Positions 35,630 through 44,065 of a stretch of 64,000 nucleotides of DNA are shown piece by piece. Within the stretch, counting starts at the first letter, position 1. Every line of letters starts with the position of its first letter. Source of the stretch: Bacteroidota bacterium (lineage in GTDB: Bacteria > Bacteroidota > Bacteroidia > Flavobacteriales > Weeksellaceae); assembly GCA_023399595.1 (NCBI GenBank), contig JAEWOR010000054.1:62001-126000 (forward strand), given 5' to 3'. The translations under genes and the position numbers were made by a program. Under the pieces are notes generated by a model. That model ran no database searches. It was not told the DNA's origin and was given only the letters and a program-made list of their open reading frames with translations.

Positions 35630-36904
35630 ATGTACGCTTTAGTGGACTGTAATAACTTTTATGTTTCCTGCGAAAGAACTCTGGATGAGTCTCTTATAGG
35701 GAAACCTGTGGTGGTTTTGTCCAATAATGACGGTTGCGTAGTATCAAGAAGTGAGGAAGCTAAGAAACTTGGAATTCCAATGGGAGCTCCCGCTTTTAAA
35801 TACAAAAATTTATTTCGAGAGCAGGGAGTAAAAAGTTTCTCCGCAAAGTTTGAATTGTATAATTACTATAGTCAGCAAGTGATTAAAATTGCTAAAAGCT
35901 ATGTTATAGATTCCGAAGTTTACAGTATAGACGAGCTGTTCTTGGATATGCATGGTTTTAAATATGTAAATCTTTTTGAATACAGTGCAGAAATAAAAAA
36001 ACAAATTCATACAGAATTAAATATTCCCGTAAGTATAGGAATTGCGCCAACTAAAACTTTATGCAAAGTGGCGAATAGAATTGTAAAAAAATTCCCTCAA
36101 CAGTTTAAAGAAGGAGTATATGTATTGGACACTCCAGAAAAAATTGAGAAAGCTTTAAAATGGCTTCCTATTGAAGATGTTTGGGGAATTGGGAGACGTT
36201 TGAGTGCAAAGATGAATGATTCGGGTGTTTTCAAAGCTTGGGATTTATTACAAAAACCAGCAATTTGGGTGAAAAAACTAATGGGAATTCATGGTGTAAG
36301 AATGATTAATGAACTGAAAGGTATTCGTCAATTAGAACTGGAAGAACCTTCAGCAAAAAAATCAATTGCTGTTACTAGAAGTTTTATGGAAATGCTTACC
36401 ACAAAAGAAGAGGTGAGAGAACGCGTGGAAACTTTTGCGCTACATTGTGCCGAAAAACTCCGAAAACAACAAACCTGTTGCAAAACCATTACTGTTTTTG
36501 TGCAAACCAATAGATTTAGGAAAGACTTACCTGAATATAAAAACGCAATGAGTATGATTTTACCTAATCCTACCAACTCGTCCATTATTTTGTGTCAGGC
36601 TGCCAACAAACTTTTTGATGGTATTTTTCGAGAAGGGTTTCACTACAAAAAAGCTGGTGTTTTTGTGAATGATTTTGTTCCTGAAGATGCCAGATTAATT
36701 AGTCTCTTCGAAAAAGATGTTCAAAACCAGCATCTACCAGTAATGAAAGCAATGGATTTCCTCAATAAAAAATACGGAAAAGATAAAATACGTTTAGGAA
36801 GTATGTCTGGTAAAAATACTTATGGAAGAGCTCAGCTTTCCCCAGAATATGAAGAATTCTTAAAAAACAATACTCTTCCCGAAGTCAGTTTTAGATTTTT
36901 TTAA
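35630..36904 (+). CDS. umuC: Y-family DNA polymerase UmuC
   Basis: Error-prone translesion polymerase V catalytic subunit. The 424-residue product has the palm motifs ALVDCNNFYVSCE at the start and YSIDELFLDM (about 100-109), carrying the metal-binding acidic residues. It also has SIGIAPTKTLCKVAN, a helix-hairpin-helix region (WGIGRRLSAKM), and a UmuC-type C-terminus (RLGSMSGKNTYGRAQLSPEY). Full length. No umuD lies next to it: the upstream gene is divergent and unrelated, so the partner must be elsewhere or the polymerase acts alone. Confidence 0.94.
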   Translation: MYALVDCNNFYVSCERTLDESLIGKPVVVLSNNDGCVVSRSEEAKKLGIPMGAPAFKYKNLFREQGVKSFSAKFELYNYYSQQVIKIAKSYVIDSEVYSIDELFLDMHGFKYVNLFEYSAEIKKQIHTELNIPVSIGIAPTKTLCKVANRIVKKFPQQFKEGVYVLDTPEKIEKALKWLPIEDVWGIGRRLSAKMNDSGVFKAWDLLQKPAIWVKKLMGIHGVRMINELKGIRQLELEEPSAKKSIAVTRSFMEMLTTKEEVRERVETFALHCAEKLRKQQTCCKTITVFVQTNRFRKDLPEYKNAMSMILPNPTNSSIILCQAANKLFDGIFREGFHYKKAGVFVNDFVPEDARLISLFEKDVQNQHLPVMKAMDFLNKKYGKDKIRLGSMSGKNTYGRAQLSPEYEEFLKNNTLPEVSFRFF

Positions 36905-36909
36905 AATTG

Positions 36910-37521
36910 CTATTTTTTCTTGTATTTCCAGTTTCGTGCTTTGCCTTCAGAAATCCATTCTAAGGCTTGTTCAATTCTTTTATTGCGAGTGGTTTCCGTT
37001 TTGGCGTCATCAATCCATTTAATATATTCTTTTCGAAATGAAGGACTGGCTTTTTCAAATATCGTTAAGGCTTCTTTATTGTTGGATAAAGCTGTTTTTA
37101 ATTCCTTTGGAACTTCTAATTCGGTTGTAGTAGGAGGTGCTTTTTTTAGTTTTACTCCCAAATCTGTAAGCTCCATGGCTTCAAGAATCATCTTTTTAAG
37201 CTGAGGTTTAGAAGGGATGTTTTCTAGGGTTTTAATTTTCCCTAAACTGAACATATTGGTTTTTTCTACGTCAGTTTCAAGATTTTTAAGGGTTTTCATT
37301 TCATCATGCAGCCAAAATCCCATGCTGCAATATTGTTTGAACGCTACTATAGAACAAAGGATTTTTCCCTTGTACATAAAAGTGGGAAATTTCCATTTAA
37401 TAGCTTCCTCAATATCTGGACAAGCTTCATGCACCACTTCTCTAAGATGTGTAAGAATGGGTTTTGCAAAATCTTGAGCTTTCTCAATATATGCATCAAC
37501 AGCGGGATTGTATTTTTCCAT
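36910..37521 (-). CDS. YdeI/OmpD-associated family protein (DUF1801-like)
   Basis: 203 residues. The N-terminal part (about 10-115) matches the YdhG/DUF1801 fold with EACPDIEEAIKWKFPTFMYKG and a SIVAFKQYCSMGFWL segment. The C-terminal part has the YdeI bacteriocin-protection/OmpD-associated motif FEKASPSFRKEYIKWIDDAK followed by KRIEQALEWISEGKARNWK. Biochemical role unknown. It starts 2 bases after the serine hydrolase gene on the same strand, so the two are co-transcribed. Confidence 0.86.
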   Translation of the reverse strand: MEKYNPAVDAYIEKAQDFAKPILTHLREVVHEACPDIEEAIKWKFPTFMYKGKILCSIVAFKQYCSMGFWLHDEMKTLKNLETDVEKTNMFSLGKIKTLENIPSKPQLKKMILEAMELTDLGVKLKKAPPTTTELEVPKELKTALSNNKEALTIFEKASPSFRKEYIKWIDDAKTETTRNKRIEQALEWISEGKARNWKYKKK

Positions 37522-37523
37522 GG

Positions 37524-38663
37524 TTATTGAAATAGTTTTGCAGTTTCGTTGACAATTAATTTCACCTGATCTGGTCTTCCTCTATCGTTTTTCGGTTGGT
37601 CGTCATAGCTTCCCGTTTTTACAATCACCATATTTTTTTCAGGAATAATGGCAATTAATTGTCCTTGCAAACCTTGATAAAAATAATGTTTAATAGGATT
37701 GTCGTTATTAATCCACATTCCCATTCCGTAAACCCCAGCGGAATGTTGTGTAGGGGTAACCATTTTTTGCAAGAAAGCATTATTAATAACTTGGGTATTT
37801 CCTATTTTTCCTTCATTCAAAAATAAGAGTCCGAGTTTAGCATAATCCCTAGGAATAGCATGAATACAGCAGAAAGCCTTTTCCATTTCGTTGTTGTCTA
37901 CACTCCATTTTCCATTTTGTTCCATTCCCAAAGGAATCCAAAAATTACGGGATAAATAAGTAGATAAAGGCTCGTTAATCGCCTTACGAATAGCAAAAGC
38001 TAATAATTGTGTAGAACCACTTTGATATTCAAATGTTTGTCCAGGTTCTTGTTTAAAACCTCTTAAAAGAACCGCTTCCGCAAGACTTTTTCCGTAGTAG
38101 GCTTTGGCATTTTGTAGAAGAGGATTTTTATAATTTTCATTCCATTTTAACCCAGCTTCCATTTGAGCTAAGTTTTTTAAAGTTAAATTTTTACCATACG
38201 GAACATTGGCATAATTCTCATAATAATCCGAAAATTTTTCGTCTATACTTTCTATTTTACCTTCTTCCAAAGCTTTTCCTAATAACAAAACAGTCACCGC
38301 TTTTGCCATAGAAAAGGAATTGGTAGGGGTGTTTGCGGTATAGCCATTCCAATATTGCTCATGGACAATTTTACTGTCTTTTACAACTAAAAATGAAGCG
38401 GTATTGCTTTTTTCTAAATCTTCAACTAAAATTTTAGGTAATTTATTCTTATTGTACAAACTGTCTTTTGGAATAGGTTGAGGTTTACCATTAGCAATAA
38501 CATGACTAGGAAATAAATCTCCATCATCTATGCTAGCGCTGGTTTTCCCCCTTAAATAAGTTTTAGAGATACCACTGAATAAATATTCATATCCAAAAGT
38601 ATAGGTAAGAGCAATAATAGACGCAAGGCCTACTCCCGTGTATTTTAGAGCTTTAAATTTCAT
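37524..38663 (-). CDS. Serine beta-lactamase-like hydrolase (class C fold)
   Basis: 379-residue member of the serine hydrolase/beta-lactamase class C superfamily. It has one N-terminal membrane segment (about 8-25) and the catalytic SMAK motif with Ser118 and Lys121. The YQS triad is in FEYQSGSTQ, and a late KTG-like motif is VKTGSYDDQP. Likely an esterase or D-Ala-type peptidase facing the periplasm, not a true beta-lactamase. ATG 38663 is chosen because the longer frame would read through the glyS terminator. It precedes the YdeI gene by 2 bases. Confidence 0.85.
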   Translation of the reverse strand: MKFKALKYTGVGLASIIALTYTFGYEYLFSGISKTYLRGKTSASIDDGDLFPSHVIANGKPQPIPKDSLYNKNKLPKILVEDLEKSNTASFLVVKDSKIVHEQYWNGYTANTPTNSFSMAKAVTVLLLGKALEEGKIESIDEKFSDYYENYANVPYGKNLTLKNLAQMEAGLKWNENYKNPLLQNAKAYYGKSLAEAVLLRGFKQEPGQTFEYQSGSTQLLAFAIRKAINEPLSTYLSRNFWIPLGMEQNGKWSVDNNEMEKAFCCIHAIPRDYAKLGLLFLNEGKIGNTQVINNAFLQKMVTPTQHSAGVYGMGMWINNDNPIKHYFYQGLQGQLIAIIPEKNMVIVKTGSYDDQPKNDRGRPDQVKLIVNETAKLFQ

Positions 38664-38694
38664 TAGAAAATCTTTTAAGAGATAAAGTAATGAA

Positions 38695-38728
38695 AAATAA
38701 AAAAACCTTGAAAATATTTTCAAGGTTT
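38695..38728 (-). terminator. Terminator after glyS
   Basis: A perfect 13-bp palindrome (38703-38715 with 38716-38728) directly after the glyS stop, followed on the minus strand by a T-rich tract. Confidence 0.85.
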
Positions 38729-38734
38729 AATTTT

Positions 38735-40276
38735 TTATATCTTACTCAAAAGCGTTCTGAAATTCACTTTCTCATCGATAATTCGTCTTAAATCAGCTAC
38801 TGGAACTCTTACTTGTTCCATGGTGTCTCTGTCTCTTAACGTTACCGTGTTATCTACTAAGGAGTCGTGGTCAACCGTAATACAGAATGGTGTTCCCAAT
38901 GCGTCATTTCTTCTGTAACGCTTACCAATAGAGTCTTTTTCTTCGTAAATCAAATTGAAATCGTATTTCAAATCATTGAAGATTTTTTCTGCATATTCGC
39001 CAAGACCGTCTTTCTTCATTAGTGGAAGAATAGCGGCTTTTATTGGTGCAATGGCTGGAGGAAGCGATAAAACTGTTCTCTCTGAACCGTCTTCTAACAC
39101 TTCGTCTTTTAAACAATGCGAGAAAATTGCCAGGAATAATCTGTCCAAACCAACAGAAGTTTCTACAACGTAAGGAACGTAGCTTTCGTTTCTTTCTGGA
39201 TCGAAATATTGTAATTTTTTACCCGAATGTTTTTCGTGAGCCGAAAGGTCAAAATCTGTTCTGGAGTGGATTCCTTCCAATTCTTTAAATCCGAATGGGA
39301 ATTTAAACTCAATATCTGCAGCAGCATTGGCGTAATGCGCTAACTTTTCGTGGTCGTGGAATTTATAGTTTTCTGCGCCCAAACCTAAAGCCAAATGCCA
39401 GTTTAGGCGCTTTGTTTTCCATTGTTCGTAAAATTCTAATTCTGTTCCAGGTGGAACGAAGAATTGCATTTCCATTTGCTCAAATTCACGCATTCTGAAG
39501 ATGAATTGTCGTGCAACAATCTCGTTTCTGAAGGCTTTACCAATCTGTGCAATCCCGAAAGGTAATTTATGTCTGGACGTTTTCTGTACGTTCAAATAGT
39601 TTACGAAAATTCCTTGTGCCGTTTCTGGTCTTAAATAAAGATCCATTGCAGAATCAGCAGAAGCGCCTAGTTTAGTCCCAAACATCAAGTTGAATTGTCT
39701 TACTTCTGTCCAGTTTCTAGAACCAGTGTCTGGATCAGCAATTTCCAATTCCTCAATTAAAGCTTTTACATCTGCTAAGTCGTTGGTTTCCAAAGATCGT
39801 GCTAATCTTTTTACAGCAGTATCTGCTTTTGCTCTGTATTCTAAAACGCGAGGATTTGTTTCTTCAAACTGTGCTTTATCAAAAGCATCACCAAATCTTT
39901 TCGCTGCTTTTTCAATTTCTTTTTGCGCTTTTTCTTCCAGTTTTGCGGCCCAATCTTCTACCAAAACATCGGCACGGAAACGTTTTTTAGAATCTTTATT
40001 ATCAATCAACGGATCGTTGAAGGCATCAACGTGTCCAGAAGCTTTCCAAATGCTTGGATGCATGAAGATGGCAGAATCTATTCCTACGATGTTTTCGTTC
40101 AGCTGAACCATCGCTTTCCACCAATATTGTTTGATGTTATTTTTTAGTTCTGCACCGTTTTGTCCATAATCGTAAATTGCGGAAAGTCCGTCGTACACCT
40201 CACTAGAAGGGAAAATAAAACCGTATTCTTTAGCGTGGGAAACCACTTTCTTGAAAACATCTTCCTGCTTTGCCAT
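38735..40276 (-). CDS. glyS: Glycyl-tRNA synthetase (alpha2 type)
   Basis: Class II aminoacyl-tRNA synthetase charging tRNA-Gly. The 513-residue single-chain type has FIFPSSEVYDGLSAIYDYGQNG (from about residue 15), HPSIWKASGHVDAFNDPLID, motif 2 around FRNEIVARQFIFRMREFEQME, and motif 3 with TSVGLDRLFLAIF. The C-terminal anticodon-binding domain has GTPFCITVDHDS. It is a monocistronic gene with a TATTTTTG element 21 bases upstream and its own terminator. Confidence 0.96.
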   Translation of the reverse strand: MAKQEDVFKKVVSHAKEYGFIFPSSEVYDGLSAIYDYGQNGAELKNNIKQYWWKAMVQLNENIVGIDSAIFMHPSIWKASGHVDAFNDPLIDNKDSKKRFRADVLVEDWAAKLEEKAQKEIEKAAKRFGDAFDKAQFEETNPRVLEYRAKADTAVKRLARSLETNDLADVKALIEELEIADPDTGSRNWTEVRQFNLMFGTKLGASADSAMDLYLRPETAQGIFVNYLNVQKTSRHKLPFGIAQIGKAFRNEIVARQFIFRMREFEQMEMQFFVPPGTELEFYEQWKTKRLNWHLALGLGAENYKFHDHEKLAHYANAAADIEFKFPFGFKELEGIHSRTDFDLSAHEKHSGKKLQYFDPERNESYVPYVVETSVGLDRLFLAIFSHCLKDEVLEDGSERTVLSLPPAIAPIKAAILPLMKKDGLGEYAEKIFNDLKYDFNLIYEEKDSIGKRYRRNDALGTPFCITVDHDSLVDNTVTLRDRDTMEQVRVPVADLRRIIDEKVNFRTLLSKI

Positions 40277-40297
40277 GTCGTAAATATCTATTTACTG

Positions 40298-40305
40298 CAA
40301 AAATA
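40298..40305 (-). promoter_or_regulatory. TAnnTTTG promoter element for glyS
   Basis: Minus-strand TATTTTTG, 21 bases upstream of the glyS ATG. Confidence 0.5.
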
Positions 40306-40340
40306 GAGAATTTTAGTTAGATACTTCTAATTTATTTGAA

Positions 40341-40415
40341 GCCGGGAACCTGCTTTCCGCTATATCTTTTGCTCCGCTTCGCTCCGCAAAAGGATGCCGC
40401 TACAATCAGGGCTAT
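40341..40415. repeat. GC-rich intergenic repeat element
   Basis: A GC-rich patch in an AT-rich gap. It holds a direct repeat GCTCCGC (40371-40377, 40381-40387) flanked by CTTTTGC (40366-40372) and GCAAAAG (40386-40392), which can form a stem. The pattern TTTCCGCTATATCTTTT...GGATGCCGCTaCAATC resembles, from memory, a repeat dispersed in Chryseobacterium and related genomes. The remainder of the 410-base gap (40277-40686) holds no gene, only promoters at both ends and an imperfect repeat at about 40632-40670. Confidence 0.55.
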
Positions 40416-40674
40416 GAGTTTCGCCGATTCTAAAAAAACAATAGATAAGCTTTGAGTCAATCGGGGCTAAAGATTATGTCAGAAAAGAAAAAGTGCCCTA
40501 TTATATTTATCGACCTCAGAATTGCAACCGTTAAAAAATGAAATAGAAATTACGTTAAGAAAATTCTAATGTTTAAGCGCAGCAAGTTTTAAAATTTTTA
40601 GGAATTTATATTGAATTCTAGGCTCATATTCCAAGTCTTGATCTTTTGATTCTCGTACCAAGACAAAAGAACAG

Positions 40675-40682
40675 TATTTTTG
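40675..40682 (+). promoter_or_regulatory. TAnnTTTG element 4 bases before the pseudouridine synthase start
   Basis: TATTTTTG ends 4 bases before the ATG, predicting a leaderless transcript. Confidence 0.5.
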
Positions 40683-40686
40683 TGGA

Positions 40687-41388
40687 ATGTTAGAAATACT
40701 TTATCGCGACGAGAACCTAATCGCCATCAACAAACCAAGTGGACTTTTGGTGCACAAATCCTATTACGCTGGCGAAGCCGATGAATATGCCGTGGAAAAA
40801 TTAACGCAGCAAATGGATAGAAAAGTACATCTTGTTCATCGTTTGGACAGAAAAACATCGGGTGTTTTGTTGTTTACTTTCGATAAGGAAACGCTTAAAT
40901 TAATGAGCGATCAGTTCATGAACCGCGAGGTGGAGAAAAAATACATCGCCATTCTTCGTGGTTGGACCAAAGAGGAAGAAACCATCGATTATGATTTAAC
41001 CAACGAAAACGAAATCATTCAAAATGCAATAACTTACTATCGCCGACTTCAAACTTCTGAAATTGATTTGCCGTTTCTCAAACATCCAACTTCGCGTTAT
41101 TCTTTGGTGGAAGCGATTCCCGAAACTGGCAGATTTCATCAGTTAAGAAAACATTTCAAGCATATTTTGCATCCTATTTTGGGTTGCAGAAAACACGGCT
41201 GCAACAAGCAGAACAAATTGTGGAGGAATACTTTTGAAATTACCGCAATGCCTTTACATTCGCATCAATTGAATTTTAAACATCCTTATACGCAACAAAA
41301 TATTTCCATTAATGCGAGTTTAAACGTGAATCCTGATTTCTTGCAAATTGGAGAAATTTTAAGCTTCGATTTAAAAGATTATCTATAA
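40687..41388 (+). CDS. RluA-family pseudouridine synthase (TruC-like)
   Basis: Converts uridine to pseudouridine in tRNA or rRNA. The 233-residue protein has no S4 domain and begins directly with the catalytic fold: LYRDENLIAINKPSGLLVH, then HRLDRKTSGV with the catalytic Asp54, and the late ETGRFHQLRKHFKHILHPI. The short size and lack of S4 resemble TruC (tRNA U65), but RluA-type rRNA targets cannot be excluded. It is followed after about 70 bases by pyrD, which has its own promoter. Confidence 0.88.
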   Translation: MLEILYRDENLIAINKPSGLLVHKSYYAGEADEYAVEKLTQQMDRKVHLVHRLDRKTSGVLLFTFDKETLKLMSDQFMNREVEKKYIAILRGWTKEEETIDYDLTNENEIIQNAITYYRRLQTSEIDLPFLKHPTSRYSLVEAIPETGRFHQLRKHFKHILHPILGCRKHGCNKQNKLWRNTFEITAMPLHSHQLNFKHPYTQQNISINASLNVNPDFLQIGEILSFDLKDYL

Positions 41389-41436
41389 ATTTTCAGAAAT
41401 TACCGTAGATCAATAGAAGCTTTGTTTTAAAATGAG

Positions 41437-41444
41437 TATTTTTG
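41437..41444 (+). promoter_or_regulatory. TAnnTTTG promoter element for pyrD
   Basis: TATTTTTG, 15 bases upstream of the pyrD ATG. Confidence 0.5.
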
Positions 41445-41459
41445 TAAAACTTTTTTCCA

Positions 41460-42500
41460 ATGTACAAAAGTATCATTCGACCTATTCTCTTCAAATTCGA
41501 TCCCGAAGAAGTTCATCACTTTACATTTTCAATGCTTAAGAACTTTGGTTTTTTAACCAAGATGTTTCTTCCAAAATCTGTTGTAGACAAACGTTTGGAA
41601 CGGGAAGTTTTTGGTCTGAAATTTAAAAATCCAGTAGGATTGGCGGCAGGATTTGATAAAAATGCGGTGCTTTTTAATGAATTGGCGGATTTAGGTTTCG
41701 GTTTTGTGGAAATTGGAACAGTTACACCTCGAGCGCAAGCGGGAAATCCTAAAAAAAGATTGTTTCGCCTGATTGAAGATGGCGGAATTATCAACAGAAT
41801 GGGCTTTAATAACGATGGCTTAGAAGCTGCGATTGAAAAATTGAAATCCAACAAAGGAAAAATTATCATTGGCGGAAATATTGGTAAAAATACCGATACA
41901 AAACCCGAAAATTACACCCAAGATTATTTGGATTGTTTCGAAGGGCTTCATCCGCACGTCGATTATTTTGTACTAAATGTAAGTTGCCCGAATGTAAGCA
42001 GCCATACGAAATTGGAAGATGTAGGTTATCTGCGAGAACTGATAACGGAAGTGAAGAAGATTAACGTGACAAAAGCGAATCCTAAACCTATTCTTCTGAA
42101 AATTGCACCCGATTTGAACGACGGTCAGTTGGATGAAATTATCGATTTGGTCGCTGAAACTAAAATAGAAGGTGTTATTGTTTCGAATACATCGGTTAAC
42201 CGAGAAGGTTTAAAAACCACAAAAGAAGTTTTGGATCAAATCGGCAACGGTGGACTTTCCGGAAAACCCATTCGCGAACGTTCTACAAAAATGATTAAAT
42301 ATTTGGCCGACAAAAGCAACCGCGCTTTCCCGATTATTGGCGTAGGCGGAATTCATTCAGCGAAAGATGCGATGGAGAAACTGGATGCTGGAGCAAGTTT
42401 GGTGCAGCTTTATACAGGATTTATTTACGAAGGGCCGCAACTCATCAACGATATTAACAACGAACTTTTGAAAAGAGCAAGCCGATTGCCGAGAAAATAA
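41460..42500 (+). CDS. pyrD: Dihydroorotate dehydrogenase, class 2 (quinone-dependent) with a catalytic-site cysteine
   Basis: Fourth step of pyrimidine synthesis, passing electrons from dihydroorotate via FMN to menaquinone at the inner membrane. The 346-residue protein has the class 2 N-terminal helices (about 1-45, [20 protein letters not shown]), then [43 protein letters not shown], and the late [20 protein letters not shown]. The catalytic loop is [10 protein letters not shown]: the base is Cys176 (TGC at 41985-41987), where class 2 enzymes normally have Ser. Cys is the class 1 residue. A terminator follows. Confidence 0.94.
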   Translation: MYKSIIRPILFKFDPEEVHHFTFSMLKNFGFLTKMFLPKSVVDKRLEREVFGLKFKNPVGLAAGFDKNAVLFNELADLGFGFVEIGTVTPRAQAGNPKKRLFRLIEDGGIINRMGFNNDGLEAAIEKLKSNKGKIIIGGNIGKNTDTKPENYTQDYLDCFEGLHPHVDYFVLNVSCPNVSSHTKLEDVGYLRELITEVKKINVTKANPKPILLKIAPDLNDGQLDEIIDLVAETKIEGVIVSNTSVNREGLKTTKEVLDQIGNGGLSGKPIRERSTKMIKYLADKSNRAFPIIGVGGIHSAKDAMEKLDAGASLVQLYTGFIYEGPQLINDINNELLKRASRLPRK

Positions 42501-42514
42501 ATCGTGAAAATTAT

Positions 42515-42550
42515 AAAACAAGCGTTAGTCTGAGAGATTAACGCTTTTTA
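42515..42550 (+). terminator. Terminator after pyrD
   Basis: AAGCGTTA (42520-42527) pairs with TAACGCTT (42539-42546), followed by T residues. Confidence 0.75.
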
Positions 42551-42576
42551 TTTTAACTTTACATGAAATTAATCGT

Positions 42577-42831
42577 ATGGAATTAGTAACTGTAAAAATT
42601 TTCAATACCGAAATTGAAGCTGAATTAATTAAAGTGTATTTGGATTCTAAAGACGTTAAAGCCTTTGTTTTCGGGAATATTCTAGCCAATACGTATAATC
42701 TTTTCAATATGACTTCGGGCGGCGTTCACCTAAAAGTGAATGAGGAAGATTATGAAAAAACTGTAGATCTTTTGAATGAATATTACAGTGGCTCATCAAA
42801 TAAAGAAATGAGCGATGGTGTAGATGATTAA
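42577..42831 (+). CDS. DUF2007 domain protein (putative signal-transducing)
   Basis: 84 residues, soluble. It matches DUF2007 with LVTVKIFNTEIEAELIKVYLD, a hydrophobic FVFGN segment and GGVHLKVNEEDYEKTVDLL. The family is sometimes called putative signal transducing protein, but no mechanism is known. Its last 36 bases are antisense to the end of the convergent DUF445 gene. Confidence 0.85.
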   Translation: MELVTVKIFNTEIEAELIKVYLDSKDVKAFVFGNILANTYNLFNMTSGGVHLKVNEEDYEKTVDLLNEYYSGSSNKEMSDGVDD

Positions 42832-44040
42832 TCCCACCAAACCGCCTACTAAAGTCCCATTCACGCGGATAAATTGTAGGTCTTTTCCAACCTCCAACTC
42901 CAGTTTTTCGCTGAGTTCTTTACCTTCCCAATTTCCAACTGTGGAACTGATGAGGTTTCCAACTTGATGGGTGTTTTTAAGAATGTATTTATAAGCGGTA
43001 ACCTTCACCCAATGGTCGATTTTGTATTGCAGACTTTCATCATTTTGAAGGTTATGAGAAAACTCGGAAATATTTTTTTTCAAATATTTTTTTAAGCCTG
43101 AATTTTCTTCGGAAAGCTCATTAGTAATGGTGTTTTTAATAGAAATCCAAATATCGTTAGAATATTGATTGAGTTTTTCGTTTTGTAATAAATCCGTTTT
43201 GATGTTTTGAAATTCATCTTTCCATTTTTCATTTTCTTTTAAATCGGATGCAAATTCGTAAAGTTTTTGAGTGATAATTTCTCTTAACGGATGTTCGGGA
43301 TTTTCTTCTACTTCTAGGAAAAAGCTACTTAAACCGCTCGCAATTTTATCGGCAATTTTATCATCTACAAATTTCGGAATGAAAGAATAGCTCTCTTTTT
43401 TCACCCTTTCCTGAATCATGGCGTTGTTTTCTGTAACATAGTTTTTTATTTGCGCAGAAAGATTAGTGATAATTTTCTGATGGTCATTTTTATCCAAAAG
43501 ATAATCCATTCCGGTGCCTAAAAGTTTGTTCAATTCAAGGCTGTTTCCAAAATCTTTTACTTTGTTGCTAATGAATTTGCTCACCTCTTCATTATCCAAC
43601 TTATTAATGATGCTAAGAATAATTTCTGAGGAGTTTTTAAGCAAAGCTTCTTGGTTTCTCTCTTTAGAAAGCCATTCTCCAATGAAGTTAGAAACTTTTA
43701 ATTTTAAAATATAAGGTCTGATATTTTGAGGCGAAAGGAAGTTGGAAACCACAAAATTCCCCAAATTATCCCCAATTCTTTCTTTAGAGTTTTGAATTAA
43801 ATTCGTGTGTGGAATAGGAATTCCCAAAGGATGATGAAACAAAGCCGTCACGGCAAACCAATCCGCCAAAGCACCTACCATTGCAGCTTCCGAAAAAGCT
43901 CTTACATAGCCTATCCAATGCGAATCGTTGGTTTTCTGAAGAATAGTAGTGATTACAAAAATAACCGCCATCAATAAGAAAAGTCCTGTAGCAATGGCTT
44001 TGTATTTTCGGAGTTGTTTTCTTTTTAATTCATCATTCAT
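42796..44040 (-). CDS. DUF445 family membrane protein
   Basis: 414 residues with two N-terminal membrane segments (about 15-35 and a weaker second), a long charged helical middle, and a C-terminal membrane segment (GTLVGGLVGLIIYTIAHFF). Family marks are the ALADWFAVTALFHHPLGIPIPHT stretch near residues 58-80 and GDNLGNFVVSNFL. Function of DUF445 is unknown. The C-terminal 36 bases overlap DUF2007, and the start is only 25 bases from the divergent msrB start. Confidence 0.9.
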   Translation of the reverse strand: MNDELKRKQLRKYKAIATGLFLLMAVIFVITTILQKTNDSHWIGYVRAFSEAAMVGALADWFAVTALFHHPLGIPIPHTNLIQNSKERIGDNLGNFVVSNFLSPQNIRPYILKLKVSNFIGEWLSKERNQEALLKNSSEIILSIINKLDNEEVSKFISNKVKDFGNSLELNKLLGTGMDYLLDKNDHQKIITNLSAQIKNYVTENNAMIQERVKKESYSFIPKFVDDKIADKIASGLSSFFLEVEENPEHPLREIITQKLYEFASDLKENEKWKDEFQNIKTDLLQNEKLNQYSNDIWISIKNTITNELSEENSGLKKYLKKNISEFSHNLQNDESLQYKIDHWVKVTAYKYILKNTHQVGNLISSTVGNWEGKELSEKLELEVGKDLQFIRVNGTLVGGLVGLIIYTIAHFFI

Positions 44041-44045
44041 AAGTT

Positions 44046-44053
44046 CAAATTTA
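44046..44053 (-). promoter_or_regulatory. TAnnTTTG element for DUF445, 5 bases before its start
   Basis: Minus-strand TAAATTTG. It is separated by one base from the divergent msrB element at 44055-44062. Confidence 0.5.
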
Positions 44054-44054
44054 G

Positions 44055-44062
44055 TAATTTTG
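44055..44062 (+). promoter_or_regulatory. TAnnTTTG element for msrB, 3 bases before its start
   Basis: TAATTTTG, back-to-back with the DUF445 element. Both transcripts would be leaderless. Confidence 0.5.
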
Positions 44063-44065
44063 AGT

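Noticed and set aside
38664..38723. Upstream start for the serine hydrolase
   Set aside because: The added codons cover the glyS terminator and are not family-like.
40476..40541. 21-codon ORF in the glyS-pseudouridine synthase gap
   Set aside because: No promoter, no recognised motif and surrounded by repeats; likely chance.
43949..44065. 39-codon N-terminal extension of MsrB
   Set aside because: It runs antisense through DUF445 and over both promoters; a lipoprotein signal begins at 44066.
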